64,000 bases of DNA from Crystallibacter sulfonylureivorans_A. GTDB taxonomy: Bacteria > Actinomycetota > Actinomycetes > Actinomycetales > Micrococcaceae. This document shows positions 1-8,178 of this stretch, one piece after another. The stretch covers positions 60,666 through 124,665 of the forward strand of contig NZ_JBLKRT010000007.1 in assembly GCF_047607445.1 (NCBI RefSeq). The letters are read 5' to 3'. The stretch's first letter is position 1, and each line of letters opens with the position of its first letter. A program made the translations under genes and the position numbers. The notes beneath the pieces are model-generated. The model ran no database searches and had not been told where the DNA came from. It worked only from the letters and a program-made list of their open reading frames with translations.

Positions 1-1
1 G

Positions 2-613
2 TCGCCCGAGCGGTTCCTCAGCATAGCCGCCGACGGCGCCCTGCGGGCCGAACCGATTAAAGGCACCCGGCGGCGGCTGGCGGATCCGGAGGCCGATGCG
101 GCCGTCGTCGAGGAGCTCGCCGGCAGTGTGAAAGACCGGGCCGAGAACATCATGATCGTGGATCTGCTGCGGAACGATCTGAGCCATTTTGCCGTGCCCG
201 GTTCGCTGCAGGTCAGCCGGCTGTGTGCCATCGAGTCCTACGCCACCGTGCACCAGATGGTCTCCACCATCGACGCGCAGTTGCTGCCCGGCGCTGTTCG
301 GGCCGAAGCCGTGGCGGCGGCCTTTCCCGCCGGATCGATGACCGGTGCCCCGAAGATCAGCACCATGGAGATCCTGGACCGGCTGGAGACCGGGCCGCGC
401 GGCGTCTACTCCGGGGCGGTGGGCTATTTTTCGCTGGACGGCTCCGCGGACCTGTCGGTAGTGATCCGGACGCTGGTGATGGACGGTAACCGGCTGAGCC
501 TGGGCGTCGGCGGGGCCATCACAGCTGATTCCGTGCCCGACGACGAGTGGGACGAAGTGCGGGCCAAGGCCTTCGGCGTGCTCTCGGCGTTGGGGGCGGT
601 GTTCCCGGACTAG
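2..613 (+). CDS. pabB: Aminodeoxychorismate synthase component I, C-terminal part (5' end outside window)
   Basis: The window opens inside this gene; the frame is open from base 2 and ends at TAG 611-613 (203 codons visible). PabB converts chorismate plus amide nitrogen to 4-amino-4-deoxychorismate in folate synthesis. The visible part is the chorismate-binding core. It carries PIKGTRRR, and the PIKGT form with lysine separates PabB from anthranilate synthase TrpE, which has PIAGT. DRAENIMIVDLLRNDL and FPAGSMTGAPK follow, both typical of the family. pabC, the next enzyme, lies 1.6 kb downstream on the same strand but is separated by an opposing cls gene, so they are not one simple operon. The glutaminase part (PabA), free or fused, would lie off the left edge. 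Confidence 0.93.
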   Translation, partial: SPERFLSIAADGALRAEPIKGTRRRLADPEADAAVVEELAGSVKDRAENIMIVDLLRNDLSHFAVPGSLQVSRLCAIESYATVHQMVSTIDAQLLPGAVRAEAVAAAFPAGSMTGAPKISTMEILDRLETGPRGVYSGAVGYFSLDGSADLSVVIRTLVMDGNRLSLGVGGAITADSVPDDEWDEVRAKAFGVLSALGAVFPD

Positions 614-653
614 CCTCCGCGGCCGCTGCAGGTCGGCGGTGTTCCCGGACTAG
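595..653 (+). repeat. 19-bp direct repeat that duplicates the pabB stop codon
   Basis: GGCGGTGTTCCCGGACTAG occurs at 595-613, where it is the last six codons and stop of pabB plus one base, and again at 635-653. The period is 40 bp, and the second copy is untranslated. Confidence 0.85.
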
Positions 654-663
654 TGCCCGGCAG

Positions 664-2142
664 CTACTGCAAGGTGGCGGTCAGCCGGGCGACGTTATCC
701 ACGTAGCGCTGCCAGCGCGGCCGCTGCTTCCACTCCTCCAGCGTGAGCTCCTTGGAGATCACCCGGTAACTGTCCTGGATGTCTGACAGTTCCTCCACGA
801 TGTGGTCACCGAGCATCATCACGGATACTTCCATGTTCAGCGAGAAGGACCGCATGTCCATGTTGCTGGAGCCGATGACGGCAACTTCGTTGTCCACGGT
901 GAAGTGCTTGGCGTGCAGCACCAGCGGCTTGGGGTAGCGGTAGATCCGTACGCCGGCCTCCAGCAACGCCTGGTAGTAGGACTGCTGGGCATGGTGGACC
1001 ATCGCCTGGTCGCCCAGCTCGGAGACGAAGAGCTCAACCTCGACGCCGCGCTGCGCCGCCGTCGTGATCGCGTAGAGCAGCGAATCATCGGGCACGAAGT
1101 ACGGGCTGCAGATGGAGAGCCGCTCCACCGCCGCATAGATCAGCGTGTTGAACAGGCGCAGGTTGTTCTCGGTGGCGAAGCCGGGGCCGCTGGGCAGTGC
1201 CTGGCAGGTCATCGGCCCGGGCTCGCGGAACGGAACCGGGGTGAACAGTTCGGCTTCGAGCGTGTCTTCCGTTTCGCTCAGCCAGTCGGTGGCGAACACC
1301 ACGTTCAGGGCGGTGACGATGGGACCTTCGTAGCGGGCCATCAGTTCCACCCACTTGCGGCCGATCTTTTCGCTGGAGCTGCGCCGGTAGCCGGGCTCGA
1401 TCAGGTTCTGCGATCCGGTGAAGGCCACGCGTCCGTCCACCACCAGGATCTTGCGGTGGTTGCGCAGGTCGATCCGGCGCCACTGGCCGCGGACCGGCAG
1501 CACCGGCAGGGAACGACGCCAGTCGATCTGGGTGGTCTCCAGCCAGCGGCGGAACTTTCGGTAGCCGGTCACGCGGAGGGTACCGATGTGGTCGAACAAC
1601 AAGCGCACCCGGACGCCGCGGGCGGCGGCCTCTTCGAGGGCGGCAAAGAGTTCGCTGGTGGTCGAGTCGTTGCTCATGATGTAGAACTCGATGTTGACGA
1701 ACTCGCGGGCCTCGCGCACGGCTTCGGTCATCGCGGCAATCGAGGCGTCGTAGTCCGGGTAGAGCTCCACGTGGTTGCTGTCCACCATGGGGAAGGCGCC
1801 CAGCCGCCGGTTCAGCTCGGCAGCCGAATGCACCCAGGCCGGCGCTTCCTTCTCGCTGCGGGGCTCCTCCATGTCATGGGTGGCTGCCCAGACCCGCTGG
1901 TTGATGTCCGCCTGCTTGGCGATCCGGCGTTGCGAGAGCCGGTAGCTGCCGAACATGAAAAACAGCAAGAGGCCGATCAACGGGATGAAGAAGATCGCCA
2001 GCAGCCAGGCCATGGCCGTGTTGGGCCGGCGGTTGCCGGGAATCACGCCCAGGGCGATGATGCGGATCGCCATATCGACCACGCCCAGAATGGCGACGAT
2101 CCAGTCGGGGAATGTGCCCAGCCCCGCAAACGACCACAGCAC
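664..2142 (-). CDS. cls: Cardiolipin synthase (phospholipase D superfamily)
   Basis: 492 residues, the usual size of bacterial Cls. It joins two phosphatidylglycerol molecules to cardiolipin and glycerol at the inner face of the membrane. Two hydrophobic N-terminal segments are followed by two PLDc domains. Their HKD motifs are HRKILVVD near residue 229, followed by the GSQN motif, and HAKHFTVD near residue 410, followed by GSSNMDMRS. The start is GTG at 2142 because GGGAGGAG lies seven bases upstream. It is transcribed against the flanking pabB and pabC genes. Confidence 0.93.
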   Translation of the reverse strand: MLWSFAGLGTFPDWIVAILGVVDMAIRIIALGVIPGNRRPNTAMAWLLAIFFIPLIGLLLFFMFGSYRLSQRRIAKQADINQRVWAATHDMEEPRSEKEAPAWVHSAAELNRRLGAFPMVDSNHVELYPDYDASIAAMTEAVREAREFVNIEFYIMSNDSTTSELFAALEEAAARGVRVRLLFDHIGTLRVTGYRKFRRWLETTQIDWRRSLPVLPVRGQWRRIDLRNHRKILVVDGRVAFTGSQNLIEPGYRRSSSEKIGRKWVELMARYEGPIVTALNVVFATDWLSETEDTLEAELFTPVPFREPGPMTCQALPSGPGFATENNLRLFNTLIYAAVERLSICSPYFVPDDSLLYAITTAAQRGVEVELFVSELGDQAMVHHAQQSYYQALLEAGVRIYRYPKPLVLHAKHFTVDNEVAVIGSSNMDMRSFSLNMEVSVMMLGDHIVEELSDIQDSYRVISKELTLEEWKQRPRWQRYVDNVARLTATLQ

Positions 2143-2213
2143 GCGGCTGCTCCTCCCCTCCCGCCGTGTGCCGGCGCAATCCTCCCCAGCCTACCCGGCG
2201 GCCAGCGACAAAC

Positions 2214-2219
2214 TAAGCT
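2214..2219 (+). promoter_or_regulatory. -10 element of pabC, leaderless type
   Basis: TAAGCT, six bases before ATG 2226, with no Shine-Dalgarno sequence between. No good -35 hexamer is seen. Confidence 0.55.
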
Positions 2220-2225
2220 GGGCAT

Positions 2226-3098
2226 ATGACAGTTCTGGTGTTCTTGGACCCTGCCTACGAGGCGGGCCGCATCGCAGATGCATCACAGCCTCAGCTGATG
2301 GCCACCGACCTCGGTGCCACCCGCGGGGACGGCATTTTCGAATCCCTGCTGGCGGTGAACGGAATTCCGCGCAAGGTGCAGGCCCATCTGGACAGGCTGG
2401 CCACGTCCGCCGAAACCATGGATTTGCAGCTGCCGCCCGCCGACGCGTGGGAGCGGGCGATCAAGACGGCGATCGCGGAGCACCCGCCCGTCGAGGAGCT
2501 GGTCATCAAGCTGTTGGTGACCCGTGGCGTGGAAGGCGCCACCGCACCTACTGCCTGGGTGCAGGCTTCGCTGCCGCCGTCGGCAGGACAGCGCCAGCGC
2601 ACCGACGGGATCTCGGTGCTGCTGCTGGACCGCGGCTATGACAGCTCGCTGGCCGAACGCGCCCCGTGGTTGCTGATGGGCGCCAAGACGCTCTCCTACG
2701 CGGTCAACATGGCGGCTCTGCGCTACGCCCGCAAGAACGACGCCGACGACGTGATCTTCACGTCCAGCGACGGCCGCGTCCTGGAAGGACCCACCTCCAC
2801 CGTGCTGATGGCGCGGGTGCGCGACGGCGTCAGGACCCTGGTCACCCCGCTGCTGGAGAGCGGCATCCTGCCGGGAACATCCCAGGCCGTGCTGTTCAAG
2901 GCGGCGGCGTCGGCCGGCTGGCAGCTGGGCTACGGCCCGCTGGAACCGGACGACCTCTACGAAGCCGCTGCCGTCTGGCTTGTCTCCAGCATCCGGCTGC
3001 TGGCACCGGTGAAGAGCATCGACGGCAAGGAGATCCCGATGTCGCCGGAGCTGACCGAGGAACTGACCGCGTTGCTGGCCGAAGGCAGCCGGGAGTAG
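2226..3098 (+). CDS. pabC: Aminodeoxychorismate lyase (class IV PLP aminotransferase fold)
   Basis: 290 residues. PabC splits 4-amino-4-deoxychorismate into p-aminobenzoate and pyruvate, supplying folate synthesis in the cytoplasm. The fold-type IV pattern is present: a GDGIFES segment near the N terminus, the PLP lysine Lys154 in GAKTLSY, and the LEGPTSTVL and SGILPGTSQ segments that bind the cofactor phosphate. Branched-chain aminotransferase and D-amino acid transaminase share the fold; pabB in the window favours PabC. The ATG at 2226 has a -10-like hexamer six bases upstream, so the mRNA is probably leaderless. Confidence 0.82.
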   Translation: MTVLVFLDPAYEAGRIADASQPQLMATDLGATRGDGIFESLLAVNGIPRKVQAHLDRLATSAETMDLQLPPADAWERAIKTAIAEHPPVEELVIKLLVTRGVEGATAPTAWVQASLPPSAGQRQRTDGISVLLLDRGYDSSLAERAPWLLMGAKTLSYAVNMAALRYARKNDADDVIFTSSDGRVLEGPTSTVLMARVRDGVRTLVTPLLESGILPGTSQAVLFKAAASAGWQLGYGPLEPDDLYEAAAVWLVSSIRLLAPVKSIDGKEIPMSPELTEELTALLAEGSRE

Positions 3099-3146
3099 CT
3101 GCCGCGGTCCCGGCCGCCGCCAGGCCCGCCGCCCTCCGCCGCCGGC

Positions 3147-3944
3147 TCAGACGAAGATGAAGTTCCAGGTGCCGGCGGCTACTGCTGCGGCGGCCGCGGC
3201 GGCCGCGATCAGCACGCCGCCCAGCAGCACCCAAAGGTCCACCAAGCTGTAGCGGGACTCGCGCGCCCAGGTCCGCCGGCCGGCGCCAAAACCGCGGGCC
3301 TCCATGGCCACCGCCAGCCGGGTGGCCCGCCGGATGGCCTGCACAATCAGCCCGAAGGCCTGCCCCACGAACGCGCCGGCCTTGGCCAGCGGCCGGTTCT
3401 CCGCTCCGACCCCCCGGGCACGGCGGGCCAGCCCGAGGGTCCGCCATTCCTCCACCAGCAGGCCGACCAGCCGCATGGCGGCCAGCGCTCCCAGCACGAA
3501 CCGGTGCGGCAGCTTGAGCTTCTGCGCCAGCGCGTCCGCCAGGTCGGTGGGGTCGGTGGTCAGCAGCAGGAAAATGCCCGGCAAGGCGACGGCGAGCGAC
3601 CGCAGGCCGATGGCGATTCCGCCGGCTACCGAATCATCGGTGAACGCCACCGGACCAAGCTGGAACAGCACGGCCCCGGTCTTCTCCGCCAACAGCGCCG
3701 TGGCCCAGGCCCCGGTGGCCGCTGCCGCGAGCAAGGGCCAGCCGCGCTTGAACAGCAGCCACGGGTTCACCCCCAGCACGGGCATCAGCAAAAGCTCGGC
3801 CGCCAGCACCACCGACGCGCTGACCCAGTCCACGCTGAGCATGACCACCACGGTGATCACGGCGGCGGCGGCCAGCTTGGACACCGGGTTGGCGCGGCTG
3901 AACGGCGACGCGCTGAGCCGCGGTGTCATCAGCACCGCGCTCAT
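3147..3944 (-). CDS. ykoC: ECF transporter transmembrane coupling protein (EcfT/CbiQ family, YkoC-like)
   Basis: 265 residues with about five membrane segments. EcfT proteins join the substrate-binding S component to the ATPases in energy-coupling-factor importers. Two Ala-Arg-Gly coupling motifs, RRARGVG and EARGFGAG, lie in the cytoplasmic stretch that contacts the ATPase. Its ATG overlaps the TGA of the ATPase gene (ATGA), so the two are translationally coupled. The order S component, double ATPase, EcfT behind a TPP riboswitch is that of the ykoEDC hydroxymethylpyrimidine/thiamin transporter, which is the basis for the symbol. Confidence 0.85.
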   Translation of the reverse strand: MSAVLMTPRLSASPFSRANPVSKLAAAAVITVVVMLSVDWVSASVVLAAELLLMPVLGVNPWLLFKRGWPLLAAAATGAWATALLAEKTGAVLFQLGPVAFTDDSVAGGIAIGLRSLAVALPGIFLLLTTDPTDLADALAQKLKLPHRFVLGALAAMRLVGLLVEEWRTLGLARRARGVGAENRPLAKAGAFVGQAFGLIVQAIRRATRLAVAMEARGFGAGRRTWARESRYSLVDLWVLLGGVLIAAAAAAAAVAAGTWNFIFV

Positions 3945-5458
3945 GCTGCCCTCCGCAGCGTCTGCACCGGTTGGACGCCGCCGTCGGCCACGCGCACGGC
4001 GGTGCCGCCCAGCGCTGCGGTGAAGTCGGCGTCATGTGTCACGGACACCACGCTTTTGCCGTCGGCCACCAACTCGGCCAGCAGGGTGACCAGTTCCGCC
4101 CAGGTGTTGGCGTCCTGCCCGAAGGTGGGCTCGTCCAGCATCAGGATGTCCGGCCCGGTGGCCAGCATGGTGGCCACCGAAAGCCGGCGCTTCTCGCCGC
4201 CGGACAGGGTAAAGGGGTTGGCGCGCAGCAACCGGGTCAGCCGGAGCCGTTCGGCGATGCTGTCCACCCGCCGCCGGACTTCCGCCTCGGGCAGCTTCGC
4301 CACCCGCCGCGGACCGAACTCCAGTTCCTCCGCCACCGTGCTGGTCAGGAACTGATGTTCCGGTTCCTGGAACACGCTGCCAATCCGGGCCACCAGCTGT
4401 GCGGACTTCCATTTCGCCGGAGACTGCGCCGCGCCACGGTGCAGCGCCGGGGTTGCGGACAGTTCACCGCGGGCCGGTGCCAGCAGGCCGCCCAGCGTGA
4501 GCGCCAGCGTGGACTTGCCGGCGCCGTTCGGTCCGGTGACACTCACGGCTTGCCCGCTGAGCAGTTCCAGGTCCACGGCCCGCAGCACCGGCCCGGCCTT
4601 ACGGCTCCGGGCGACGTCCAGACCCACCGCCTGCAGCAAAGGTCCGCCGGGCGCCGGAGCGGCGGGCAGCCTGAGCTGCGGAGTATGTCCGGGAACCCAG
4701 ACGCCGGCCTCCACCAGCCGGGCACGGGTGGCACTCTCGGCCAGCACCTTGTTTGGCGGGCCGTCTGCCAACACGCCGCCTCCGGCCGCCAGCACGATCA
4801 CCCGGTCCACGACGTCCGCCCAGACGGCCACGCGGTGTTCCACCACCACCAGGGTGGCCCCGGTGCGGTCCAGCACCCGGGCCACGGCGTCGCGCACTTC
4901 CCGCACGCCGTCCGGGTCCAGGTTGGCGGTCGGCTCGTCCAGCAGCAGCAGCCCCGGCCGCATGGCCAGCACCGAGGCCAGCGCCAGCCGCTGTTTCTGT
5001 CCGCCTGACAGCGCCGCGGTGGGATGCTCCAGCGGCACGTCCAGGCCAACGTCGGCCAGGGATTCGCGGACCCGGTCCCAGATCTGCCCGCGCGGGACGG
5101 ACAGGTTCTCCGCCCCGAAGGCCACCTCGTCGCCCACACGGGCCAGCACCAGTTGGCTCTCCGGATCCTGCAGCACCAGCCCGGCGCGGCCGCGGGCCTC
5201 CGAGGGACGCAGCCCGGCGACCGTGAGCCGGCCGGTCTCCTCGCCTTCCCCGTCGTCGCCGAGGACACCCGCCATCGCGTGCAGCAGGGTGGACTTTCCG
5301 GCGCCCGAAGCACCCAACAACAGGACCCGTTCACCCGGCGCAATGCTGAAGCTGGCGCCGTTGACCGCCGGGTCCTTGCGGCCGGCGTGGCGCCAGCCCC
5401 ACCCCTCGGCGAGGACCGGCACCGGGCCGGGCACCGCCGTCGTACTCTGCAGTCCCAT
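3941..5458 (-). CDS. ykoD: ECF transporter ATPase with two fused ABC domains (YkoD-like)
   Basis: 505 residues carrying two complete ABC ATPase domains in one chain, replacing separate EcfA1 and EcfA2. Domain one has Walker A GASGAGKST near residue 50, signature LSGGQKQR and Walker B LLLLDEPTANLD. Domain two has GPNGAGKST near residue 310, signature LSGGEKRR and ILMLDEPTFGQD. The ATG at 5458 begins MGLQSTT. The frame stays open much further upstream, but that stretch is the S-component gene in another frame. It lies 8 bp after ykoE and overlaps ykoC, forming one operon for uptake of a thiamin precursor. Confidence 0.9.
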   Translation of the reverse strand: MGLQSTTAVPGPVPVLAEGWGWRHAGRKDPAVNGASFSIAPGERVLLLGASGAGKSTLLHAMAGVLGDDGEGEETGRLTVAGLRPSEARGRAGLVLQDPESQLVLARVGDEVAFGAENLSVPRGQIWDRVRESLADVGLDVPLEHPTAALSGGQKQRLALASVLAMRPGLLLLDEPTANLDPDGVREVRDAVARVLDRTGATLVVVEHRVAVWADVVDRVIVLAAGGGVLADGPPNKVLAESATRARLVEAGVWVPGHTPQLRLPAAPAPGGPLLQAVGLDVARSRKAGPVLRAVDLELLSGQAVSVTGPNGAGKSTLALTLGGLLAPARGELSATPALHRGAAQSPAKWKSAQLVARIGSVFQEPEHQFLTSTVAEELEFGPRRVAKLPEAEVRRRVDSIAERLRLTRLLRANPFTLSGGEKRRLSVATMLATGPDILMLDEPTFGQDANTWAELVTLLAELVADGKSVVSVTHDADFTAALGGTAVRVADGGVQPVQTLRRAA

Positions 5459-5466
5459 GGAACGGC

Positions 5467-6087
5467 TCAGACGTCCGCCGTGCGGCCCGCCGCGAAGGAG
5501 GACAACACGCCCGTCCTGGCCAGGCCCTTGACCGCCAGCCACGGCAGCACCCCGGCAATCACCACACCGGACACGGCGGCGAAGCCCACGTAGGCCAGCT
5601 GCCAGGCGGGCGCCCAGAGCATGTTGTACAGGATGTTCTCGCTGATCGACAGCGCCAGGCCCGCGCCGAGGCCGGCCAGCATGGCCACCGCCAGGTTGAA
5701 CTTCCGGTACAGGAAGAGCAGGAACACCAGCTCGGCCCCGAGGCCCTGGATCAGGCCGGAAACCAGCACGGTCATGCCGAAGCTGGTGCCCAGCAGCGCC
5801 GAGACAATTGCGGCCAGCATCTCGCAGTAGATCGCTGCGCCGGGCTTGCGGATGATCAGCCCGCCCAGCACGCCGGCCATCAGCCATCCGCCGGTGTAGA
5901 GGCCGGCAGCGGGCGGGAAGGCAACGGTGAGGCCCTCGATCAGCGGCCAAGCCGCCGACCAGGCCCAGAAAATGACGCCCACGGCCACGGCCACCACCGA
6001 GGCGACAACGATGTCCACCACCCGCCAGCGGTAGCGCGGTGTGCGCGCGGGAGTGGGCGTGGACGGTGCATTCGATACGGTACTCAC
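5467..6087 (-). CDS. ykoE: ECF transporter S component for thiamin precursor (YkoE-like)
   Basis: 206 residues, nearly all hydrophobic, with about six membrane helices and conserved-looking segments such as FPPAAGLYTGGWLMAG and SISENILYNMLWAP. S components bind the vitamin and confer specificity. The TPP riboswitch directly upstream and the YkoDC-like partners point to hydroxymethylpyrimidine or thiamin as substrate. The start is GTG 6087 (VSTVSNAPS), because AGGAGG ends five bases before it. That same Shine-Dalgarno can be locked in a hairpin, consistent with translational control by the riboswitch. Confidence 0.87.
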   Translation of the reverse strand: MSTVSNAPSTPTPARTPRYRWRVVDIVVASVVAVAVGVIFWAWSAAWPLIEGLTVAFPPAAGLYTGGWLMAGVLGGLIIRKPGAAIYCEMLAAIVSALLGTSFGMTVLVSGLIQGLGAELVFLLFLYRKFNLAVAMLAGLGAGLALSISENILYNMLWAPAWQLAYVGFAAVSGVVIAGVLPWLAVKGLARTGVLSSFAAGRTADV

Positions 6088-6092
6088 GAAAT

Positions 6093-6110
6093 CCTCCTGG
6101 GTGCAGGAGG
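6093..6110 (-). promoter_or_regulatory. Shine-Dalgarno-sequestering hairpin of ykoE
   Basis: On the minus strand CCTCCT-GCACCC-AGGAGG forms a perfect six-base stem whose 3' arm is the whole ykoE ribosome binding site. It lies between the TPP aptamer and the GTG start, where a translational expression platform is expected. Confidence 0.75.
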
Positions 6111-6142
6111 GGAGGGCGGCCGAATGGCACACCCCGAGAACT

Positions 6143-6257
6143 CGACTCCCTTCGCCGGTACTAACCGGAGCAGGTTCGAGGGTCTGCGGTCTCTCCGCAC
6201 TCTCAGCGTCCCTCCCGGTGTCCGGCGTGTGCCGGGCGGTCGGACGCTCCCCTGTCG
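6143..6257 (-). promoter_or_regulatory. TPP riboswitch (THI element) controlling ykoEDC
   Basis: On the minus strand the TPP aptamer core is read in order: GGGGAGCGTCC, its pairing partner GGACGCTGAGAG containing the invariant CTGAGA, a variable P3 arm, then ACCCTCGAACCTG, CTCCGGTTAGTACCGG and CGAAGGGAG. CGAC at the 5' end can pair with GTCG at the 3' end as closing helix P1. Bound thiamin pyrophosphate should repress the downstream transporter. Ends are set from the P1 pairing and may be off by a few bases. Confidence 0.95.
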
Positions 6258-6285
6258 TTATCGATGCTGTCTAGCAGCATGCACC

Positions 6286-6291
6286 AGTTTA
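6286..6291 (-). promoter_or_regulatory. Probable -10 element of the ykoEDC leader
   Basis: TAAACT on the minus strand, about 30 bases upstream of the aptamer. A small hairpin (ATGCTG/CAGCAT, 6264-6280) lies between it and the aptamer. Confidence 0.45.
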
Positions 6292-6432
6292 CACTCGCCG
6301 CCGCGGCGGGCCCATTCGGCCGCCATCGGTTGGAAAATGCACGACGACGGCGGGACGGGCGGGTGCCGGGCAGTAGGCTGGGAGCGGTAGAGCTGATGAC
6401 ACGGGGACGCGGCGCCCCGGGAAGGAGCAGAG

Positions 6433-6693
6433 ATGACCGTTGTATTGAGGCTCTTGGGCACCCTGGTGAGTATTGGGGCCGGTTTGGCAGCCACCCGCAT
6501 TTTGGGCCACGTGTGGAAAGCGGTAACCGGCCGCGATGCGCCCCAGGCCGACGATGATCTGGAAAACAGCCTGCAGTCCGCCGTGGTGTTCGCGGTGGTG
6601 TCCGGCACCGTTGGCCGGGTGATCCAGGTTCTGCTCAAGCGGGCCACCGCCAAGGCCGTGCTGCACTACGAGAAGACCCCGGAGATCGTCTAA
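6433..6693 (+). CDS. DUF4235-type small membrane protein
   Basis: 86 residues with two hydrophobic stretches: an N-terminal one with the GAGLAATRILGHVWKAVTG pattern and a second around AVVFAVVSGTVGRVIQ. This matches the actinobacterial DUF4235 family, whose function is not established. AAGGAG sits six bases before ATG 6433. It is a single-gene unit, divergent from the thiamin transporter and convergent with the Mrp operon, with a strong shared terminator downstream. Confidence 0.75.
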   Translation: MTVVLRLLGTLVSIGAGLAATRILGHVWKAVTGRDAPQADDDLENSLQSAVVFAVVSGTVGRVIQVLLKRATAKAVLHYEKTPEIV

Positions 6694-6713
6694 GCCGGCA
6701 GGTTTGACGGACG

Positions 6714-6753
6714 CGCCGGCGGGGGCGGGGCTGCGGCCCTGCCCCCGCCGGCG
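6714..6753. terminator. Bidirectional hairpin terminator between DUF4235 gene and mrpG
   Basis: CGCCGGCGGGGGC at 6714-6726 pairs perfectly with 6741-6753, and further inner pairs extend the stem to about 17. It lies between convergent stop codons. There is no long T run, so the stem is the main evidence. Confidence 0.65.
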
Positions 6754-6756
6754 TTC

Positions 6757-7359
6757 CTAGTCCTTGGTCGTTCCGGTGGAGTCCTGGTCGTTCCGGACTG
6801 GACCGGCCGCCGTCGCGGCACTCTGCCGGTCCCCCACCACGGGGTCCGCGCCGCGGGCAGCGGTGCCGCCCTCGGCGTCCGCCGGATCGGACGCTGTGCC
6901 GTCCTCAACCGACGGGTCCGCCGGGTCCGATGCAATGGGGTCGAGATCGGCCTGGTCGCCGGCGATACCGGCGCCGGGCTGCGCGTCCGGTTCTTCCCTG
7001 GCGGCCGCTTCCACCACCGCGTCGAGGTCGTCCACGCTGAGGATTTCACGGCGCAAGTGTTTAGTGCGGTAGCCGGCGCGGCCCACCATGTGCGCCGAGA
7101 CCGGCACCGTGAGCAGCTGGAACAGCCACGCGATGACCAGCACGGGCACGACCACCCAGCTGCGCAGTTGCAGGGCCAGGCCGGTCAGCAGCAGCAGTAG
7201 ACCGAACACCTGCGGCTTCGTGGCGGCGTGCATCCGCGAGAGCAGGTCCGGGAACCGCAGCAGGCCGATGCCCGCGGCCAGTGACATCAACGAACCAACG
7301 ATCAAGCAGGCGGCAGTGGCGATGTCGAGGATCAGGTCAGTGTTCACGGGGCCGCCCAT
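6757..7359 (-). CDS. mrpG: Mrp Na+/H+ antiporter subunit G with long acidic tail
   Basis: 200 residues. The first ~110 are the MnhG/PhaG domain with three membrane helices (LRFPDLLSRMHAATKPQVFG). MrpG is a small membrane subunit of the multi-subunit cation/proton antiporter. The last ~90 residues are a low-complexity acidic, Ala/Asp-rich tail, much longer than a typical MrpG. ATG 7359 overlaps mrpF by 23 bp; GTG 7347 is an alternative. Last gene of the six-gene operon. Confidence 0.88.
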   Translation of the reverse strand: MGGPVNTDLILDIATAACLIVGSLMSLAAGIGLLRFPDLLSRMHAATKPQVFGLLLLLTGLALQLRSWVVVPVLVIAWLFQLLTVPVSAHMVGRAGYRTKHLRREILSVDDLDAVVEAAAREEPDAQPGAGIAGDQADLDPIASDPADPSVEDGTASDPADAEGGTAARGADPVVGDRQSAATAAGPVRNDQDSTGTTKD

Positions 7360-7615
7360 CGGTAACGAACCGGGCCACGGCCACCGAGCCGATGAAGCCG
7401 ATCAGGCAGATCGCGACGACCAGCGTCAGGTTGTTCATGTGGCGTCCGGCGGCCATGTCCACAATCAGTCCGGCGCAGACAACGGCAAGCAGCACGTCAA
7501 TGGCAAGCAGCCTGTCCAAGAGAGAAGGCCCGCGGGCCAGCCGGACCATTGCCAACACCGCCGACAGGGCGAGGATGACGCTGACGATGATTTGGGCAAT
7601 CGACATGATCTCCAC
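7337..7615 (-). CDS. mrpF: Mrp Na+/H+ antiporter subunit F
   Basis: 92 residues, the normal size for MrpF/MnhF, with three membrane helices and the family segment RGPSLLDRLLAIDVL. It is a small structural subunit of the antiporter in the cytoplasmic membrane. Two bases separate it from mrpE and it overlaps mrpG, so expression is tightly coupled. Confidence 0.9.
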   Translation of the reverse strand: MEIMSIAQIIVSVILALSAVLAMVRLARGPSLLDRLLAIDVLLAVVCAGLIVDMAAGRHMNNLTLVVAICLIGFIGSVAVARFVTDGRPREH

Positions 7616-7617
7616 GT

Positions 7618-8178
7618 TTACGCTGCCCCTCCCCTGCCGGCGCCTTCGGCCTTCACCAGCTCCAGTTCTTGCTTGGTCCCCATCATCCTGATCAGACCCG
7701 CCTCGATCTGGCGCACCTCGGCTTGGAACGCCTCAGCGGCTTCCTTGGTGTCCACGTCGATCACGTGCAGGTACAGCGTGGAGGTGGACCGGTCCACATC
7801 CACCACGAAGCTGCCCGGGATCAACGAGATGGCATGCCCCGTGGCAGTCACCAGCAAGTCCGAGTGGCTTCGCAGTTGCACCGCCACCACCGCATTGCGC
7901 AGCTTGGGCCCGGTGGTGAGGGCCAGCCACCACACTTCGAAGCTGGCCACCGCCACCTTCCATACAAAGGTCGCGGCGAAGACCACGGCTGCCAGCGGAT
8001 TGAAGCGTCCGCTCAGCTCGACCGGCGGCAGGTAGAACAGGTTCACGATCAGCAACGCGATCAGCAAACCGAAAATCAGGTTGCCGGCGCTGAAATCCTG
8101 CCACAGGGCGCCCCAGAGGAAGACCAGCCAGGCCAGCAGGGGCAGCTCGATCCAGATGGAGATGCGCGGTTTCCTCAT
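7618..8178 (-). CDS. mrpE: Mrp Na+/H+ antiporter subunit E
   Basis: 186 residues matching MrpE/MnhE: N-terminal hydrophobic segments (WLVFLWGALWQDFSAGNLIFG), then a cytoplasmic domain with the pattern SLIPGSFVVDVD. It is needed for assembly or stability of the antiporter. Its ATG overlaps the TGA of mrpD by four bases. Confidence 0.9.
   Translation of the reverse strand: MRKPRISIWIELPLLAWLVFLWGALWQDFSAGNLIFGLLIALLIVNLFYLPPVELSGRFNPLAAVVFAATFVWKVAVASFEVWWLALTTGPKLRNAVVAVQLRSHSDLLVTATGHAISLIPGSFVVDVDRSTSTLYLHVIDVDTKEAAEAFQAEVRQIEAGLIRMMGTKQELELVKAEGAGRGGAA

Noticed and set aside
3941..6130. A single 729-residue protein reading through ykoD and ykoE
   Set aside because: The first ~220 residues are the S-component gene in a wrong frame; the ABC protein starts at ATG 5458.
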